Position numbers and translations under genes: made by a program. 64,000 nucleotides of DNA. Source: Pseudobowmanella zhangzhouensis. GTDB taxonomy: Bacteria; Pseudomonadota; Gammaproteobacteria; Enterobacterales; Alteromonadaceae. How positions within the stretch are numbered: the stretch's first letter is position 1; each line of letters begins with the position of its first letter. Positions 38,601 to 45,638 of the stretch are shown one piece after another. The notes under the pieces are model-generated. The model was not told where the DNA came from and ran no database searches. It worked only from the letters and a program-made list of their open reading frames with translations. The DNA is taken from positions 1 through 64,000 of the forward strand of contig NZ_JBHSYO010000002.1 of the NCBI RefSeq assembly GCF_042662685.1, given 5' to 3'.

Positions 38601-38677
38601 GTCAGAAGACAGCAGGCGTATTGGGCTCGGTACGGCGTACCATTCGTCAACTGCCCGTGATTGGCACCCCACAGTAA
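35600..38677 (+). CDS. RND efflux permease 2
   Basis: Second RND exporter subunit, 1025 aa. LRRPVTIGMLFFSLLLLG opens TM1, TM4 carries VGMLVDNAVVVTESI, and LILMGIVVNNGIVLVDRTN lies in TM10. Start at ATG 35600, with GGAGGG upstream and overlapping the end of permease 1; the frame to 35567 runs into that gene. Together with permease 1 and one adaptor it resembles MdtABC/MuxABC architecture. Substrate unknown. Confidence 0.93.
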   Translation: MNKLESVSAGLATFALRRPVTIGMLFFSLLLLGIAASRLLPLEKFPAIDVPFIVVVTPYPNATPVEIEKMITKPVEEALATMSGIERMQSFSFEDRSEVMIEFKWDENLKAKSVEAREKIDAIRHLLPDDVQRVMVYKWNTSDEPIVQLRVSSEKDLSNAYDLLDRNLKMQLERVPGVARVELYGVDKRQISIRIDSERMAALHVNPNTLAQTLRNANFSMTAGHFFDNNEKITINPQGEYRSIDEIRELFVAKGIRLQDVADVRLETPERTEGRHLDQTYAVGFNVYRESGSNLVEVADRVMAVIDDAKTNPTFDGINLFVMRNQADNVTQSLSDLLDAGLIGALLSVLVLYAFLRQFRATLIVVLSVPFSVCITLGFMYFFGYSLNILSMMGLLLAVGMLVDNAVVVTESIYHEREGNPNPRSATLAGVSKVSLAMIAGTATTAIVFLPNIVGEKMEITIFLEHVAIAICISLFASLLIAQTLIPLLSTKITFRPKAEQKPSRMLAWYKSAVEWTLFYQYRALFIAILLVAGTIVLQGMVKSDQDGDHGNNRVWLNYNINASYSLEEVEKTVSAVEKYLYDNQEKFFITQVYSWYTPGQAVSGISLQKDLPIPQAELRDMILKDMPKLPRANPSFKWDDSNGGGVRLTLLGTSSDVLMKIADNLVPVLGNIEGLQDVRTDIGEKKYELQLTIDRQKAYRFGLDAQTIGSVVSTALRGSNLRTFRNDERGEVNIRMLFDENLQHSVALLKNLPLTRVGTQNVTLDMVASLTVSPRLSQVNRFYRQTALSIGANLKEDFTLEEARKSIENVMQHIALPDGYSWTLDGSFRRQEQAENVMLTNMLLAVCMIYVVMAALFESILLPTAVITSLVFSFTGVFLAFILTGTNMGVMGMIGMLILMGIVVNNGIVLVDRTNQLIDSGMDVRTAIVQGCLDRVRPVLMTVGTTVLGLVPLAMGGTQIGGDGPPYAPMAIAIIGGLIVSTATSLLLLPLTYLLLLKLRQKTAGVLGSVRRTIRQLPVIGTPQ

Positions 38678-38690
38678 TAAATTAAAACAA

Positions 38691-38713
38691 GGCCACCATC
38701 AGGTGGCCTTTTT
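38691..38713 (+). terminator. RND operon terminator
   Basis: GGCCACC/GGTGGCC with an ATCA loop, followed by TTTTTG, 14 bases after the permease 2 stop. Confidence 0.9.
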
Positions 38714-38786
38714 GTTTAATCCGGTTGTTACAACCCCCTATTTATTACTACGCTTTACCTATCTTCCCGCTACCGGAAAACCCAGT

Positions 38787-39845
38787 TTGGATTTGTCGTT
38801 CTGGCATCATTTTCAAGAATCTAATTCCGCATTAAATGCCGAAGAAAAGCGTCGCCGTCTGACGTTTTATTTTATTTCCTACGTGGGTGGCAGTTTTATG
38901 CTGCTATTCGCTATCAATGACTTCAGTAGCCACAACTGGCCGCTCCTGACGATGTTATTTGCGGGCGCTATTCTGGCGTTTGCCAATGCGGGGCTGTCGA
39001 ATATCTACCAGCACAAACCGATTTTTTACTACATCGCAGCGGTGCTGGACTCGCTTATTGTACTGGGGCTGACATATTCAGGGGGGCATCAGAATACCGG
39101 CCTGTACTGGATATTCCCGTTAATACTGATTCAAGTTTTTATTGTCGGCTACAAAATCGGCATTGTGTTCGTTGCCCTGACAGTAGCGGGTATGCTGTAT
39201 CTGATTGCTCATCAGGCAGATATTCCTGCCAGTTACCCGCCTGAGCACCTGAGCCGTTTTTTTGCGGCGTTTACAGCGTTCATATTTACCGCGTTTATTG
39301 GCGAATACTTTTGGCAGCGCAGCCATCATGAGCTCACTAAAGACAATCTGGAAAAGTTGCGTCAGGCCAATACCGATCCCCTCACCCGCCTGCCCAACCG
39401 GCGGTTTTTAGACTCGGTATATTTAGAACGCGCGATGGAAAACCCGGTGGATTATTTCCCGCTAAGCGCAGTGGTGGTCGATGCAGATCATTTCAAAGCA
39501 ATTAATGACCAATTTGGCCATGACGTAGGCGATAACGTACTGATTTATCTTACAGAATTAATGAAAAACAACATTCGCCAATCGGATCTGGTAGCGCGCA
39601 CCGGTGGTGAAGAATTTTTGATTTTGTACCCGAAAACTAGCTTAAGCACCGCAGTTAAACTGGCTGAGAATATCCGTCAGGAAATCGCCAATAAACCCTT
39701 CAAGCAAGGTGACATCAGCTTACCGCTTTCTGCCAGTTTTGGCGTAGCAACCGCGCTAACCGATACCAACATCAATGCCGCATTAAAACTGGCTGACGAG
39801 AATTTGTATCTGGCCAAACAGCGCGGCCGTAATCAGGTGGTGTAA
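38787..39845 (+). CDS. membrane diguanylate cyclase (GGDEF type)
   Basis: Makes cyclic di-GMP from GTP. N-terminal region with about five to six hydrophobic segments, then a GGDEF domain with LTRLPNRR, VVVDADHFKAIND and the active motif GGEEF. An RxxD inhibitory site is not evident. The frame is open from 38661, but that part contains the RND terminator, so I place the start at TTG 38787 (352 aa); TTG 38793 is equally possible. Confidence 0.85.
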   Translation: MDLSFWHHFQESNSALNAEEKRRRLTFYFISYVGGSFMLLFAINDFSSHNWPLLTMLFAGAILAFANAGLSNIYQHKPIFYYIAAVLDSLIVLGLTYSGGHQNTGLYWIFPLILIQVFIVGYKIGIVFVALTVAGMLYLIAHQADIPASYPPEHLSRFFAAFTAFIFTAFIGEYFWQRSHHELTKDNLEKLRQANTDPLTRLPNRRFLDSVYLERAMENPVDYFPLSAVVVDADHFKAINDQFGHDVGDNVLIYLTELMKNNIRQSDLVARTGGEEFLILYPKTSLSTAVKLAENIRQEIANKPFKQGDISLPLSASFGVATALTDTNINAALKLADENLYLAKQRGRNQVV

Positions 39846-39848
39846 CCC

Positions 39849-41003
39849 CTACTGGCTGCGTTTAATACCTTGGTAGGTAAACAACGGCCCAATCAGCTCA
39901 AATAAAATCGTCGCCGCCACCGTAACGGTAATCAGCACATCCTGATGCTCGGGAAAATACTGGCCGGCCAGTAACGCCATGCCCAAGGCCACACCGGCCT
40001 GCGGCAAAAGAGACAAACCCAGCCAGGAACGCTGCACATGGCTCAACTCTGTATTTGGCGCAATCCATGCCGCAATCACCCGCGACGCAATCCGCAGCAG
40101 CACATAGGCCAGCAGAATATCCACCACCAGCCAAACCTGATCCAACGTGGCACTGGCACCGGCCAGAATAAAAAACAACACCAGTAAGGGCTGCTCGACG
40201 AATTCAATATCGTGCAAATGCTCCTGACTTTCCCGGGCGCGGTTAACCACGACCATGCCCATCACCATGGCAGACATCAGAAACGACACGTGCAGGTAAA
40301 ACGCCAACCCGCCGCATAAAAAGATCAGGCCAAGTGACTCCACAAACACGTTATCACGATCATCCTTCATGCCCAGCAGATAAACCAATACCAGCCCCAT
40401 CACAGCCCCCAGAGTTACCGCACCGCCTAATTCCCACAGCAAGGTAAGTAATGGCGAGCCGGTATCGTTTTGCCCCATCAGGCTCAAACCCGCCATCACC
40501 AGTGAGAAGAGAATCAGCCCGGCAGCATCGTCCAGCGCCACAATGCCCTGTAAAAGCCGGGTAAAACGGTTGTCGATGCCAGTTTGGCGAATTACATCAT
40601 AGGTGGCGGCAGGATCGGTCGCGGCGGCCAGTACCGCAAAGATCGCCGCCATAGAAAAAGGTAAACCCAGCCAGTACAACCCAAGGGTAACGATAAAAAA
40701 CGTGCCCAGCGTGACGCTCAGGGTAATCAGCGTCACACTGCGGGCATATTGCTGCAGGTAGTCCAGGGTAAGTTTGGTGCCGAGCAAGTAGCCGACAATC
40801 AGTAACGTTACCGAGCTGATACTGTCAAACCACAAGGTGGTATGGCCATTTAACGAGTCACCCGCAAGCTGCCCCACCAACATACCACTTAAGATAAACA
40901 GCGACGCCCGGGGAATATTAAATCGACGTGCCAGGGGACTGATCAGCAACGTAATCAGAAAAAATCCGCCTATCAACATCAACCAGCCAGCTTGTTTGTC
41001 CAT
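39849..41003 (-). CDS. cation/proton antiporter, CPA family
   Basis: Inner-membrane protein of 384 aa with about eleven to twelve hydrophobic segments. ATDPAAT and ALDDAAGL fit the conserved TM4/TM5 ion-binding motifs of monovalent cation/proton antiporters, the second supplying the Asp pair. Likely exchanges Na+ or K+ for H+ and has no C-terminal TrkA domain. Converges on the cyclase gene. The DNA to the integrase stop (41004-41077) holds no gene. Confidence 0.87.
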   Translation of the reverse strand: MDKQAGWLMLIGGFFLITLLISPLARRFNIPRASLFILSGMLVGQLAGDSLNGHTTLWFDSISSVTLLIVGYLLGTKLTLDYLQQYARSVTLITLSVTLGTFFIVTLGLYWLGLPFSMAAIFAVLAAATDPAATYDVIRQTGIDNRFTRLLQGIVALDDAAGLILFSLVMAGLSLMGQNDTGSPLLTLLWELGGAVTLGAVMGLVLVYLLGMKDDRDNVFVESLGLIFLCGGLAFYLHVSFLMSAMVMGMVVVNRARESQEHLHDIEFVEQPLLVLFFILAGASATLDQVWLVVDILLAYVLLRIASRVIAAWIAPNTELSHVQRSWLGLSLLPQAGVALGMALLAGQYFPEHQDVLITVTVAATILFELIGPLFTYQGIKRSQ

Positions 41004-41077
41004 CGGCCCTCCTCATTCACAACCATTAGAGCAGAATGTGCAACAAGGAGGTAGCATCAGGATCAAGTATTGTCGGG

Positions 41078-42064
41078 TTACGCCTGCACCAATCGGCTCA
41101 ACGGGCTTACCACACCATTTGCTCCCTGCTGCAACACGTGGGTATAGATTTGCGTAGTTTTAACATCAGAGTGCCCCAACTGCGCCTGTACTGTCCTTAT
41201 ATCAGCGCCACTTTGCAGCAGGTGGGTGGCAAATGAATGCCTGAGCGTATGAGGCGTAACGGGCTTAACCAAACCCGCAGCTTCTACAGCACGCTTTATC
41301 GCTTTACGTACGCCGGTGGGATGAAAATGATGCCGCCTGATTTCTCCGGTTGCAGGGTCCGCGCTAAGATAATGGGAAGGAAATAAGTATTGCCAGGCAA
41401 GTGATTTATTTGCAGAGGGATACTTCTTCGCCAGTGCATGAGGCATCCATACACCTGCATAGCGTTTATTTTGAATATCCAGTTGCAGATACTCATTCAC
41501 CTGAATGATTTGGTTTCTGATTAAGGGGACAAGTTCAACTGCCAAAGTAACGATGCGGTGCTTGTTGCCTTTACCATTCCAAACCCTGACACATTTGTAG
41601 TCAAAGTCGATATCCTGAACCCGCAGTTGGACTGCCTCCATACTGCGCAGACCGCTACCATACATGAGTGCGGCTATTAAATAGTAACGCTTACTCAATC
41701 TGGACATAAGCAACTTTACTTCATCCGGGGTGAGAACAATAGGTAGCTTTGGCTGGCGGCTGCACTTGGCAAAATTCAGACTCGGCGACAGCTCGTTTTT
41801 AATAATATGCTTGTACAGGAATGATAAAGAATTTAGCGCCGTGGCCTGGGTACGTGGTGGCACATTGGCGTTTAGAGCTAAATACTCTAAGTATTGCTCT
41901 ACCTCATTATCCCCCATTGACGCTGGATGGCGTTTCCCATGAAAACAGATAAATGCCGAAATCCACTTTAAGTAGGTTGACACCGTCCTGATAGAATAAT
42001 GCCTAAACAGCATGTACTCCGAGATGTGGTTTAAGAAAGGAGATCTTGAGTTCATGATCTTCAT
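41078..42064 (-). CDS. intI: integron integrase
   Basis: Tyrosine recombinase of 328 aa that recombines attI and attC sites. Catalytic residues Arg140 (GSGLRSMEA), His272/Arg275 (HTLRHSFATHLL), His298 (LGHSDVKTT) and Tyr307 are present, and so is the integron-specific extra domain (about residues 205-250, with ALAKKYPSANKS and ATGEIRRHHFHPTGVRK), which separates it from XerC/D. No frameshift, so it may be active. Expression should rise in the SOS response because of the LexA box 9 bases upstream. ATG 42055 is an alternative start. Confidence 0.96.
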   Translation of the reverse strand: MKIMNSRSPFLNHISEYMLFRHYSIRTVSTYLKWISAFICFHGKRHPASMGDNEVEQYLEYLALNANVPPRTQATALNSLSFLYKHIIKNELSPSLNFAKCSRQPKLPIVLTPDEVKLLMSRLSKRYYLIAALMYGSGLRSMEAVQLRVQDIDFDYKCVRVWNGKGNKHRIVTLAVELVPLIRNQIIQVNEYLQLDIQNKRYAGVWMPHALAKKYPSANKSLAWQYLFPSHYLSADPATGEIRRHHFHPTGVRKAIKRAVEAAGLVKPVTPHTLRHSFATHLLQSGADIRTVQAQLGHSDVKTTQIYTHVLQQGANGVVSPLSRLVQA

Positions 42065-42072
42065 ACATGCAA

Positions 42073-42088
42073 CTGTACATATATACAG
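42073..42088. promoter_or_regulatory. LexA box upstream of intI
   Basis: CTGTACATATATACAG is a perfect CTGT-N8-ACAG match to the gammaproteobacterial LexA operator, placed just before the integrase start as in other SOS-controlled integrons. Confidence 0.9.
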
Positions 42089-42116
42089 TTATAGTAGCAT
42101 TTCCCCTATATTCAAG

Positions 42117-42140
42117 AAAACGACCCATTGGGTCGTTTTT
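42117..42140. terminator. bidirectional hairpin between intI and the array
   Basis: AAAACGACCC/GGGTCGTTTT with a three-base loop: a 10-base stem whose arms supply A- and T-runs on either strand. It may insulate intI from the cassette transcript. The left arm AAAACGACCCA recurs at 42246. The rest of the 235-base gap between intI and the first cassette holds no convincing gene. Confidence 0.6.
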
Positions 42141-42274
42141 GTCCCGTTGCAAATTGGCAACACAGATAAAAATTCACTGTATAGCAATCACTTACGGGAT
42201 CTGTTAAAAATGGCGAAGGAGAAAAACGCGCGACGCGTCGGCAGAAAAACGACCCAATCGCGCACTATTAAATT

Positions 42275-42291
42275 GTTATAAATTGTTGAGG
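42275..42291 (+). other. candidate attI crossover region
   Basis: GTTATAA and GTTGAGG, ten bases apart, are the only GTTRRRY-like cores shortly before the first cassette gene. One is presumably the attI insertion point. Assigned by position only. Confidence 0.35.
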
Positions 42292-42299
42292 TAACGCGC

Positions 42300-42581
42300 T
42301 TGCGATGGATGATGATTTCACTATTAGTTGCTATTGGTACAGGGTGCTCAATGAACCCTCGAGTAGAGCAGCAAGACGATAGATTTAGTGTAGATATCTT
42401 TCGCTTCGATGGAGATCATCAGGCGATAGTAGAAGAGGAAGTTGATAAGGCCAAAATTTGCGAAAATGGATACGAAATCTTGTCTACAAAGCAGTTTGCC
42501 TTTGGTTGTCCTGTTTTTGGAATTCTGCCGGCAGATTGCGTCGGTACGAGTTACATCGGGCAGTGTAAAAATATTGAATAG
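42300..42581 (+). CDS. cassette 1: small lipoprotein
   Basis: Unrecognised 93-aa lipoprotein (MRWMMISLLVAIGTGC, lipidated Cys about residue 16) with four later Cys (KICENG, FGCPVF, ADCVGT, QCKNIE) that could form disulphides. Start is TTG 42300 after GAGG at the right distance; ATG 42309 is further from it. First cassette, so the most likely to be expressed from the integron promoter. Confidence 0.65.
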   Translation: MRWMMISLLVAIGTGCSMNPRVEQQDDRFSVDIFRFDGDHQAIVEEEVDKAKICENGYEILSTKQFAFGCPVFGILPADCVGTSYIGQCKNIE

Positions 42582-42584
42582 AAT

Positions 42585-42659
42585 TTATAACAAGGGTGGC
42601 CAATATGCGGCTATCGCCGCGGGACTCGCATTCGCTCGCCCTTGCCACCGGCGTTAAAC
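42585..42659 (+). repeat. attC 1
   Basis: Core ends TTATAAC and GTTAAAC, 75 bases. The inner arms AAGGGTGGC and GCCACC...CTT pair across a GCGGCTATCGCCGC hairpin. Confidence 0.8.
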
Positions 42660-42689
42660 GTCATTTCGATATCAGGATAAAGCGACAAT

Positions 42690-43451
42690 ATGGATAAAGG
42701 CCTAGTAACAACCAGCAGTCTTTTGGATAAATCAGTAAATGGCCTGTTGGACGACTTTGGCGCGGGAAACTCTGCACCGGGATCAGGAAGCGCAGCTGCG
42801 CTTATGGGAATATTGGCTGGAAAGCTAATAATTACAGTTTGCAGCCTGAGCATCAAAAAAGCCGCCCAAGAAAAACGCGCAATTGATGACGGTACTATTA
42901 AATCAAATCAATTAAAATTCATTCCTTTTGAGAATCAATTTCAATTCATAATTGATGACATTAAGAATAATATTGAGCCCGAGTTGAAATACCTTTTCGA
43001 AGAAGACTCTAAGGAATTTGAACAAGTCGTCGAGCTAAGAAAGCAGAGGATTCAGGCAGGAAATGACGGCAACAAAGAATTGCAATCAAAATATAGCAAA
43101 GAATCATTAGATAAGTTACAACATGTAACTGGCTTTGTTTTTCGAATTTCAGATCAGTGTTTTAAATTGATTGATCATGGAAATTTCATTTTCGATAAGG
43201 CCTATACTGCCGTGAGAGGAGACTCCGGTGCAGCAATCAGCGCGGCAATAGCCGGTGTTACGTCTTCGATATTTATCATCAATTTAAATCTCGTTTCACT
43301 TAGCCGAAGAAATTGGTCTAAAGATAAAAAGAAAGCTTGTGATGAAATGTACGAGAAGCTCCAGAAAAAGCAAATCGAAGCTTTCACAAGAGTAGGCGCA
43401 CTAAGCTCTGAAGTTGTAGAAACAATGCAGTTTAATATAGATGACGTTTAA
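42690..43451 (+). CDS. cassette 2: cyclodeaminase/cyclohydrolase family protein
   Basis: Stand-alone all-helical protein of 253 aa resembling the C-terminal cyclodeaminase domain of FTCD and FchA-type methenyl-tetrahydrofolate cyclohydrolases. Seen: SAPGSGSAAALMGILAGKL (residues 28-46, the family's PGGGS-like loop) and RGDSGAAISAAIAG later. A middle stretch (about 70-150) is highly charged and coiled-coil-like (EEDSKEFEQVVELRKQRIQ). Residues needed for folate binding cannot be confirmed, so a non-folate role is possible. Its stop overlaps attC 2. Confidence 0.75.
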   Translation: MDKGLVTTSSLLDKSVNGLLDDFGAGNSAPGSGSAAALMGILAGKLIITVCSLSIKKAAQEKRAIDDGTIKSNQLKFIPFENQFQFIIDDIKNNIEPELKYLFEEDSKEFEQVVELRKQRIQAGNDGNKELQSKYSKESLDKLQHVTGFVFRISDQCFKLIDHGNFIFDKAYTAVRGDSGAAISAAIAGVTSSIFIINLNLVSLSRRNWSKDKKKACDEMYEKLQKKQIEAFTRVGALSSEVVETMQFNIDDV

Positions 43452-43541
43452 CAAGCAGCAGCAACGGACTGTCAAACCTGTCACTCAAATTGCTGCGCAA
43501 TTACGTGCCAGCTTTTCCAGCCGCTGTGCTGGGCGTTATAT
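43446..43541 (+). repeat. attC 2
   Basis: Core ends GTTTAAC and GTTATAT, 96 bases, with inner arms AGCAGC and GCTGTGCT. The first core contains the stop codon of cassette 2. Confidence 0.75.
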
Positions 43542-43566
43542 TTACTCTCAGACATTGGAGGTTTAA

Positions 43567-43977
43567 ATGAGAATAGTGCTTTTCCTTAGTTGTTTCATTT
43601 TGCTTGCCGGATGCAATTCTTCAGACAATATTCATCCTGATTACACTTTTCAAAAAAGCTTGAATTATAGTGAGTTGGTCGAACGTCACTATAGCCAGTT
43701 AGCATCCACACAAGGCTATAAATATGAATCAAAGGCCTTAGTAACAGAGCACAATAAGCATTGGCCTCCACTAGCTAAAAAGTGCCGAGCTATGTTGGAA
43801 GATGAAGGCAAAGATGCATTTCAGTTCGTTTTTGTACTTGATAGCAAGGGGAACGTTATAGACTCTCGTTCTCCAACCTCAGGTAAAGCAGCGGCTTGCT
43901 TCTTAAATGGAATAAAGGAAATAAAATATCCATCACCTCCTTTTGAATACTGGTATGAACTCGTTAACGTTAAATAG
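43567..43977 (+). CDS. cassette 3: lipoprotein, TonB-C-like domain possible
   Basis: Lipoprotein of 136 aa with lipobox ILLAGC (Cys about 17). The mature part has FQFVFVLDSKGNVIDSRSPTS followed by Cys and KYPSPPFEYW, a pattern that recalls the C-terminal domain of TonB/TolA-type proteins (V.D..G.V.......; YP.PP). That reading is tentative. GGAGG precedes ATG 43567. Confidence 0.7.
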   Translation: MRIVLFLSCFILLAGCNSSDNIHPDYTFQKSLNYSELVERHYSQLASTQGYKYESKALVTEHNKHWPPLAKKCRAMLEDEGKDAFQFVFVLDSKGNVIDSRSPTSGKAAACFLNGIKEIKYPSPPFEYWYELVNVK

Positions 43978-43980
43978 TAA

Positions 43981-44049
43981 ATATAACAAGTTAAATCAGC
44001 GGAAAACCACTCGCTACGCTCGCGTTTTCCGCTGTTTAAAGCGTTATAC
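43981..44049 (+). repeat. attC 3
   Basis: Core ends ATATAAC and GTTATAC, 69 bases. The arms CAGCGGAAAACC and GTTTTCCGCTG form a long stem closed by a CGCTACGCTCGCG hairpin. Confidence 0.85.
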
Positions 44050-44057
44050 GGATTAGT

Positions 44058-44384
44058 ATGAAAAAGCCAGAAAGTTACGAATTACGAAAATATGGCCGAC
44101 TCCCCATAAATCTTATTGCGCATTTAAGTCTGAGCTACAGCTTTCTTTTTGATTGGGACTATAAATTATTCACATTTTTCTGCAGCCTATTGTTTATTTT
44201 ATTCTCCGAACTAATTTTATTTAACAAAGAATGTAGGTCATACATGAAACATCTGAAAGAGGTTCGCTTGGAGGAATACAGAATTGCTACCGAAGAAAGA
44301 TCTGTTTCAGAAAACATAGCAATTTACAGAGAGAGACAAAGAGAATTGCGCAATTCAAAAAAGTGGTGGCAGTTCTGGGTATAA
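44058..44384 (+). CDS. cassette 4: small membrane protein
   Basis: Unrecognised 108-aa protein with one or two hydrophobic segments (LIAHLSLSYSFLF; LFTFFCSLLFILFSELILF) and a long charged helical C-terminal half (HLKEVRLEEYRIATEERS, YRERQRELRNSKKWWQFWV), probably cytoplasmic. Confidence 0.65.
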   Translation: MKKPESYELRKYGRLPINLIAHLSLSYSFLFDWDYKLFTFFCSLLFILFSELILFNKECRSYMKHLKEVRLEEYRIATEERSVSENIAIYRERQRELRNSKKWWQFWV

Positions 44385-44388
44385 ATCC

Positions 44389-44460
44389 GTATAACAACGC
44401 CAGTCTAGCAAGGACTGCGCTACACTAAGTTTCGCTCCGCCCTTGCTGTCGGCGTTAGCT
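44389..44460 (+). repeat. attC 4
   Basis: Core ends GTATAAC and GTTAGCT, 72 bases, with arms AACGCCAG..AGCAAGG and CCTTGCTGTCGGCGTT. Strong pairing. Confidence 0.85.
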
Positions 44461-44494
44461 GCCCTCTAAACTCAGTCAATTTGGAAGACTAATT

Positions 44495-44923
44495 TTGAGC
44501 TTTGTTTTTCTTGCTACTTGCTTTGTAGCTCTATTTGCACTGACAAACTTTTTGCAAAGCTACCTTGGCCTTTTTCCTAAGATTGCTCGAACCTATAAAA
44601 CAAGCATCAATGTGCCCGATGATTCCTTACTTAAAACGAGTAGTATTTACCTTTCCGACAATACTGCAATCCAAGACTCAGATAGCGAATATCGCCCCTG
44701 GTTAACAATAAAAGCAATTGAACAAGGCATTTTCATAGCGCAAAAGAAGTCTCTTATCCTTTTATTTCCCCAAAAATGCCTAATCCCTTGGAATAAAATG
44801 ACTTTAGTCAATGAAAAACAATCTGCACTTAAAAAGCAGTACCTGTATAAGGTAGAGTGCGGAGAAAAGAACATATACATTCTCGCCAAGGAGAAATTTG
44901 AGAAGGGTGTATATGGCAGCTAA
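44495..44923 (+). CDS. cassette 5: membrane-anchored protein
   Basis: Unrecognised 142-aa protein with a single N-terminal membrane segment (FVFLATCFVALFALTNFLQ), then a soluble beta-rich domain (GIFIAQKKSLILLFPQKCLIPW, YLYKVECGEKNIYILA). TTG 44495 is the start, with GGAAG upstream; no ATG fits. The last codons run into attC 5. Confidence 0.6.
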   Translation: MSFVFLATCFVALFALTNFLQSYLGLFPKIARTYKTSINVPDDSLLKTSSIYLSDNTAIQDSDSEYRPWLTIKAIEQGIFIAQKKSLILLFPQKCLIPWNKMTLVNEKQSALKKQYLYKVECGEKNIYILAKEKFEKGVYGS

Positions 44924-45022
44924 CAATACACTATTGTCACTCACTTCGTTCGCTGGGACGCACACACAGGGCCGCTTCGCGATTATAGCCCCGTGCCTGC
45001 GCCCCAAAGCTTAGCGTTAGCC
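44918..45022 (+). repeat. attC 5
   Basis: Core ends AGCTAAC and GTTAGCC, 105 bases, the longest in the array, with GGGGC-type internal pairings. Confidence 0.75.
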
Positions 45023-45041
45023 AGCAATAAGAGTCAGAGTT

Positions 45042-45548
45042 ATGGCAGGAATATTTAGTTTTAAATGCTCATGTTGCGGTGAGCTTCACGAGGGTTCACC
45101 GAGCTTTGGATTCAAAGCCCCGGATCCTTGGCTTTGGCAACCCGACGAAGTAAAAGAGCAAGGAAAGATTAGTGATGACCTTTGTTTTTATACTGACGAA
45201 GACGGTACACACTATTTTGTGAGAGTAATAATTAAAATTCCTATTCACGGAGTTACCGAGCCGTTCATGTGGGGCGTATGGGTTTCTCTTAGTAAAGAAA
45301 GTTATGAGCATTACCTTGAAACTTGGGATGAACCTGATTTAGAACGTGGGTATTTTGGTTGGTTTTGCAGTGCACTACCATATTATAAGTCCACACACTT
45401 TCTAGCGACGGATGTGCATCCACAAGCAGATGGAGCTCGTCCATATCTTTGTCTGCAAGAAACTGGTCACGAGCTTTACCATGACCAAGTTAATGGAATC
45501 AGTATTGAAAAAGCGCAGAAAATTGCAGAGTCGGCAATGCATGGCTAA
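45042..45548 (+). CDS. cassette 6: DUF2199 family protein
   Basis: Cytoplasmic 168-aa protein. It starts with a zinc-like CxxC motif (FKCSCCGELHEG), then DPWLW, VIIKIPI, FMWGVWVSLS and TGHELYHDQVNGIS, which match the DUF2199 family as I know it. Its role is unknown; such genes are common integron passengers. Confidence 0.82.
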   Translation: MAGIFSFKCSCCGELHEGSPSFGFKAPDPWLWQPDEVKEQGKISDDLCFYTDEDGTHYFVRVIIKIPIHGVTEPFMWGVWVSLSKESYEHYLETWDEPDLERGYFGWFCSALPYYKSTHFLATDVHPQADGARPYLCLQETGHELYHDQVNGISIEKAQKIAESAMHG

Positions 45549-45629
45549 CAAGGCGCATCACTCGCTCCCTTTGGTCGCTAGGACGTCAAACGCTAACGCG
45601 TTTTTACGCCCGATTGCTTTGCGTTAGCG
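45543..45629 (+). repeat. attC 6
   Basis: Core ends GGCTAAC and GTTAGCG, 87 bases, with an internal CGCTAACGCG segment. The first core overlaps the cassette 6 stop. Confidence 0.8.
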
Positions 45630-45638
45630 AGTAGGTAT

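Noticed and set aside
38661..38786. Upstream extension of the diguanylate cyclase frame
   Set aside because: It begins inside the permease 2 gene and contains the RND terminator, so it is not coding.
41078..42064. Tyrosine recombinase as a sign of a prophage or genomic island
   Set aside because: The integron-specific extra domain, LexA box and attC-separated cassettes identify it as IntI. No phage structural genes occur.
42210..42281. A 23-codon frame (MAKEKNARRVGRK...) before the first cassette
   Set aside because: Very short, no ribosome site, and it runs through the repeat and the candidate attI region. Probably chance.
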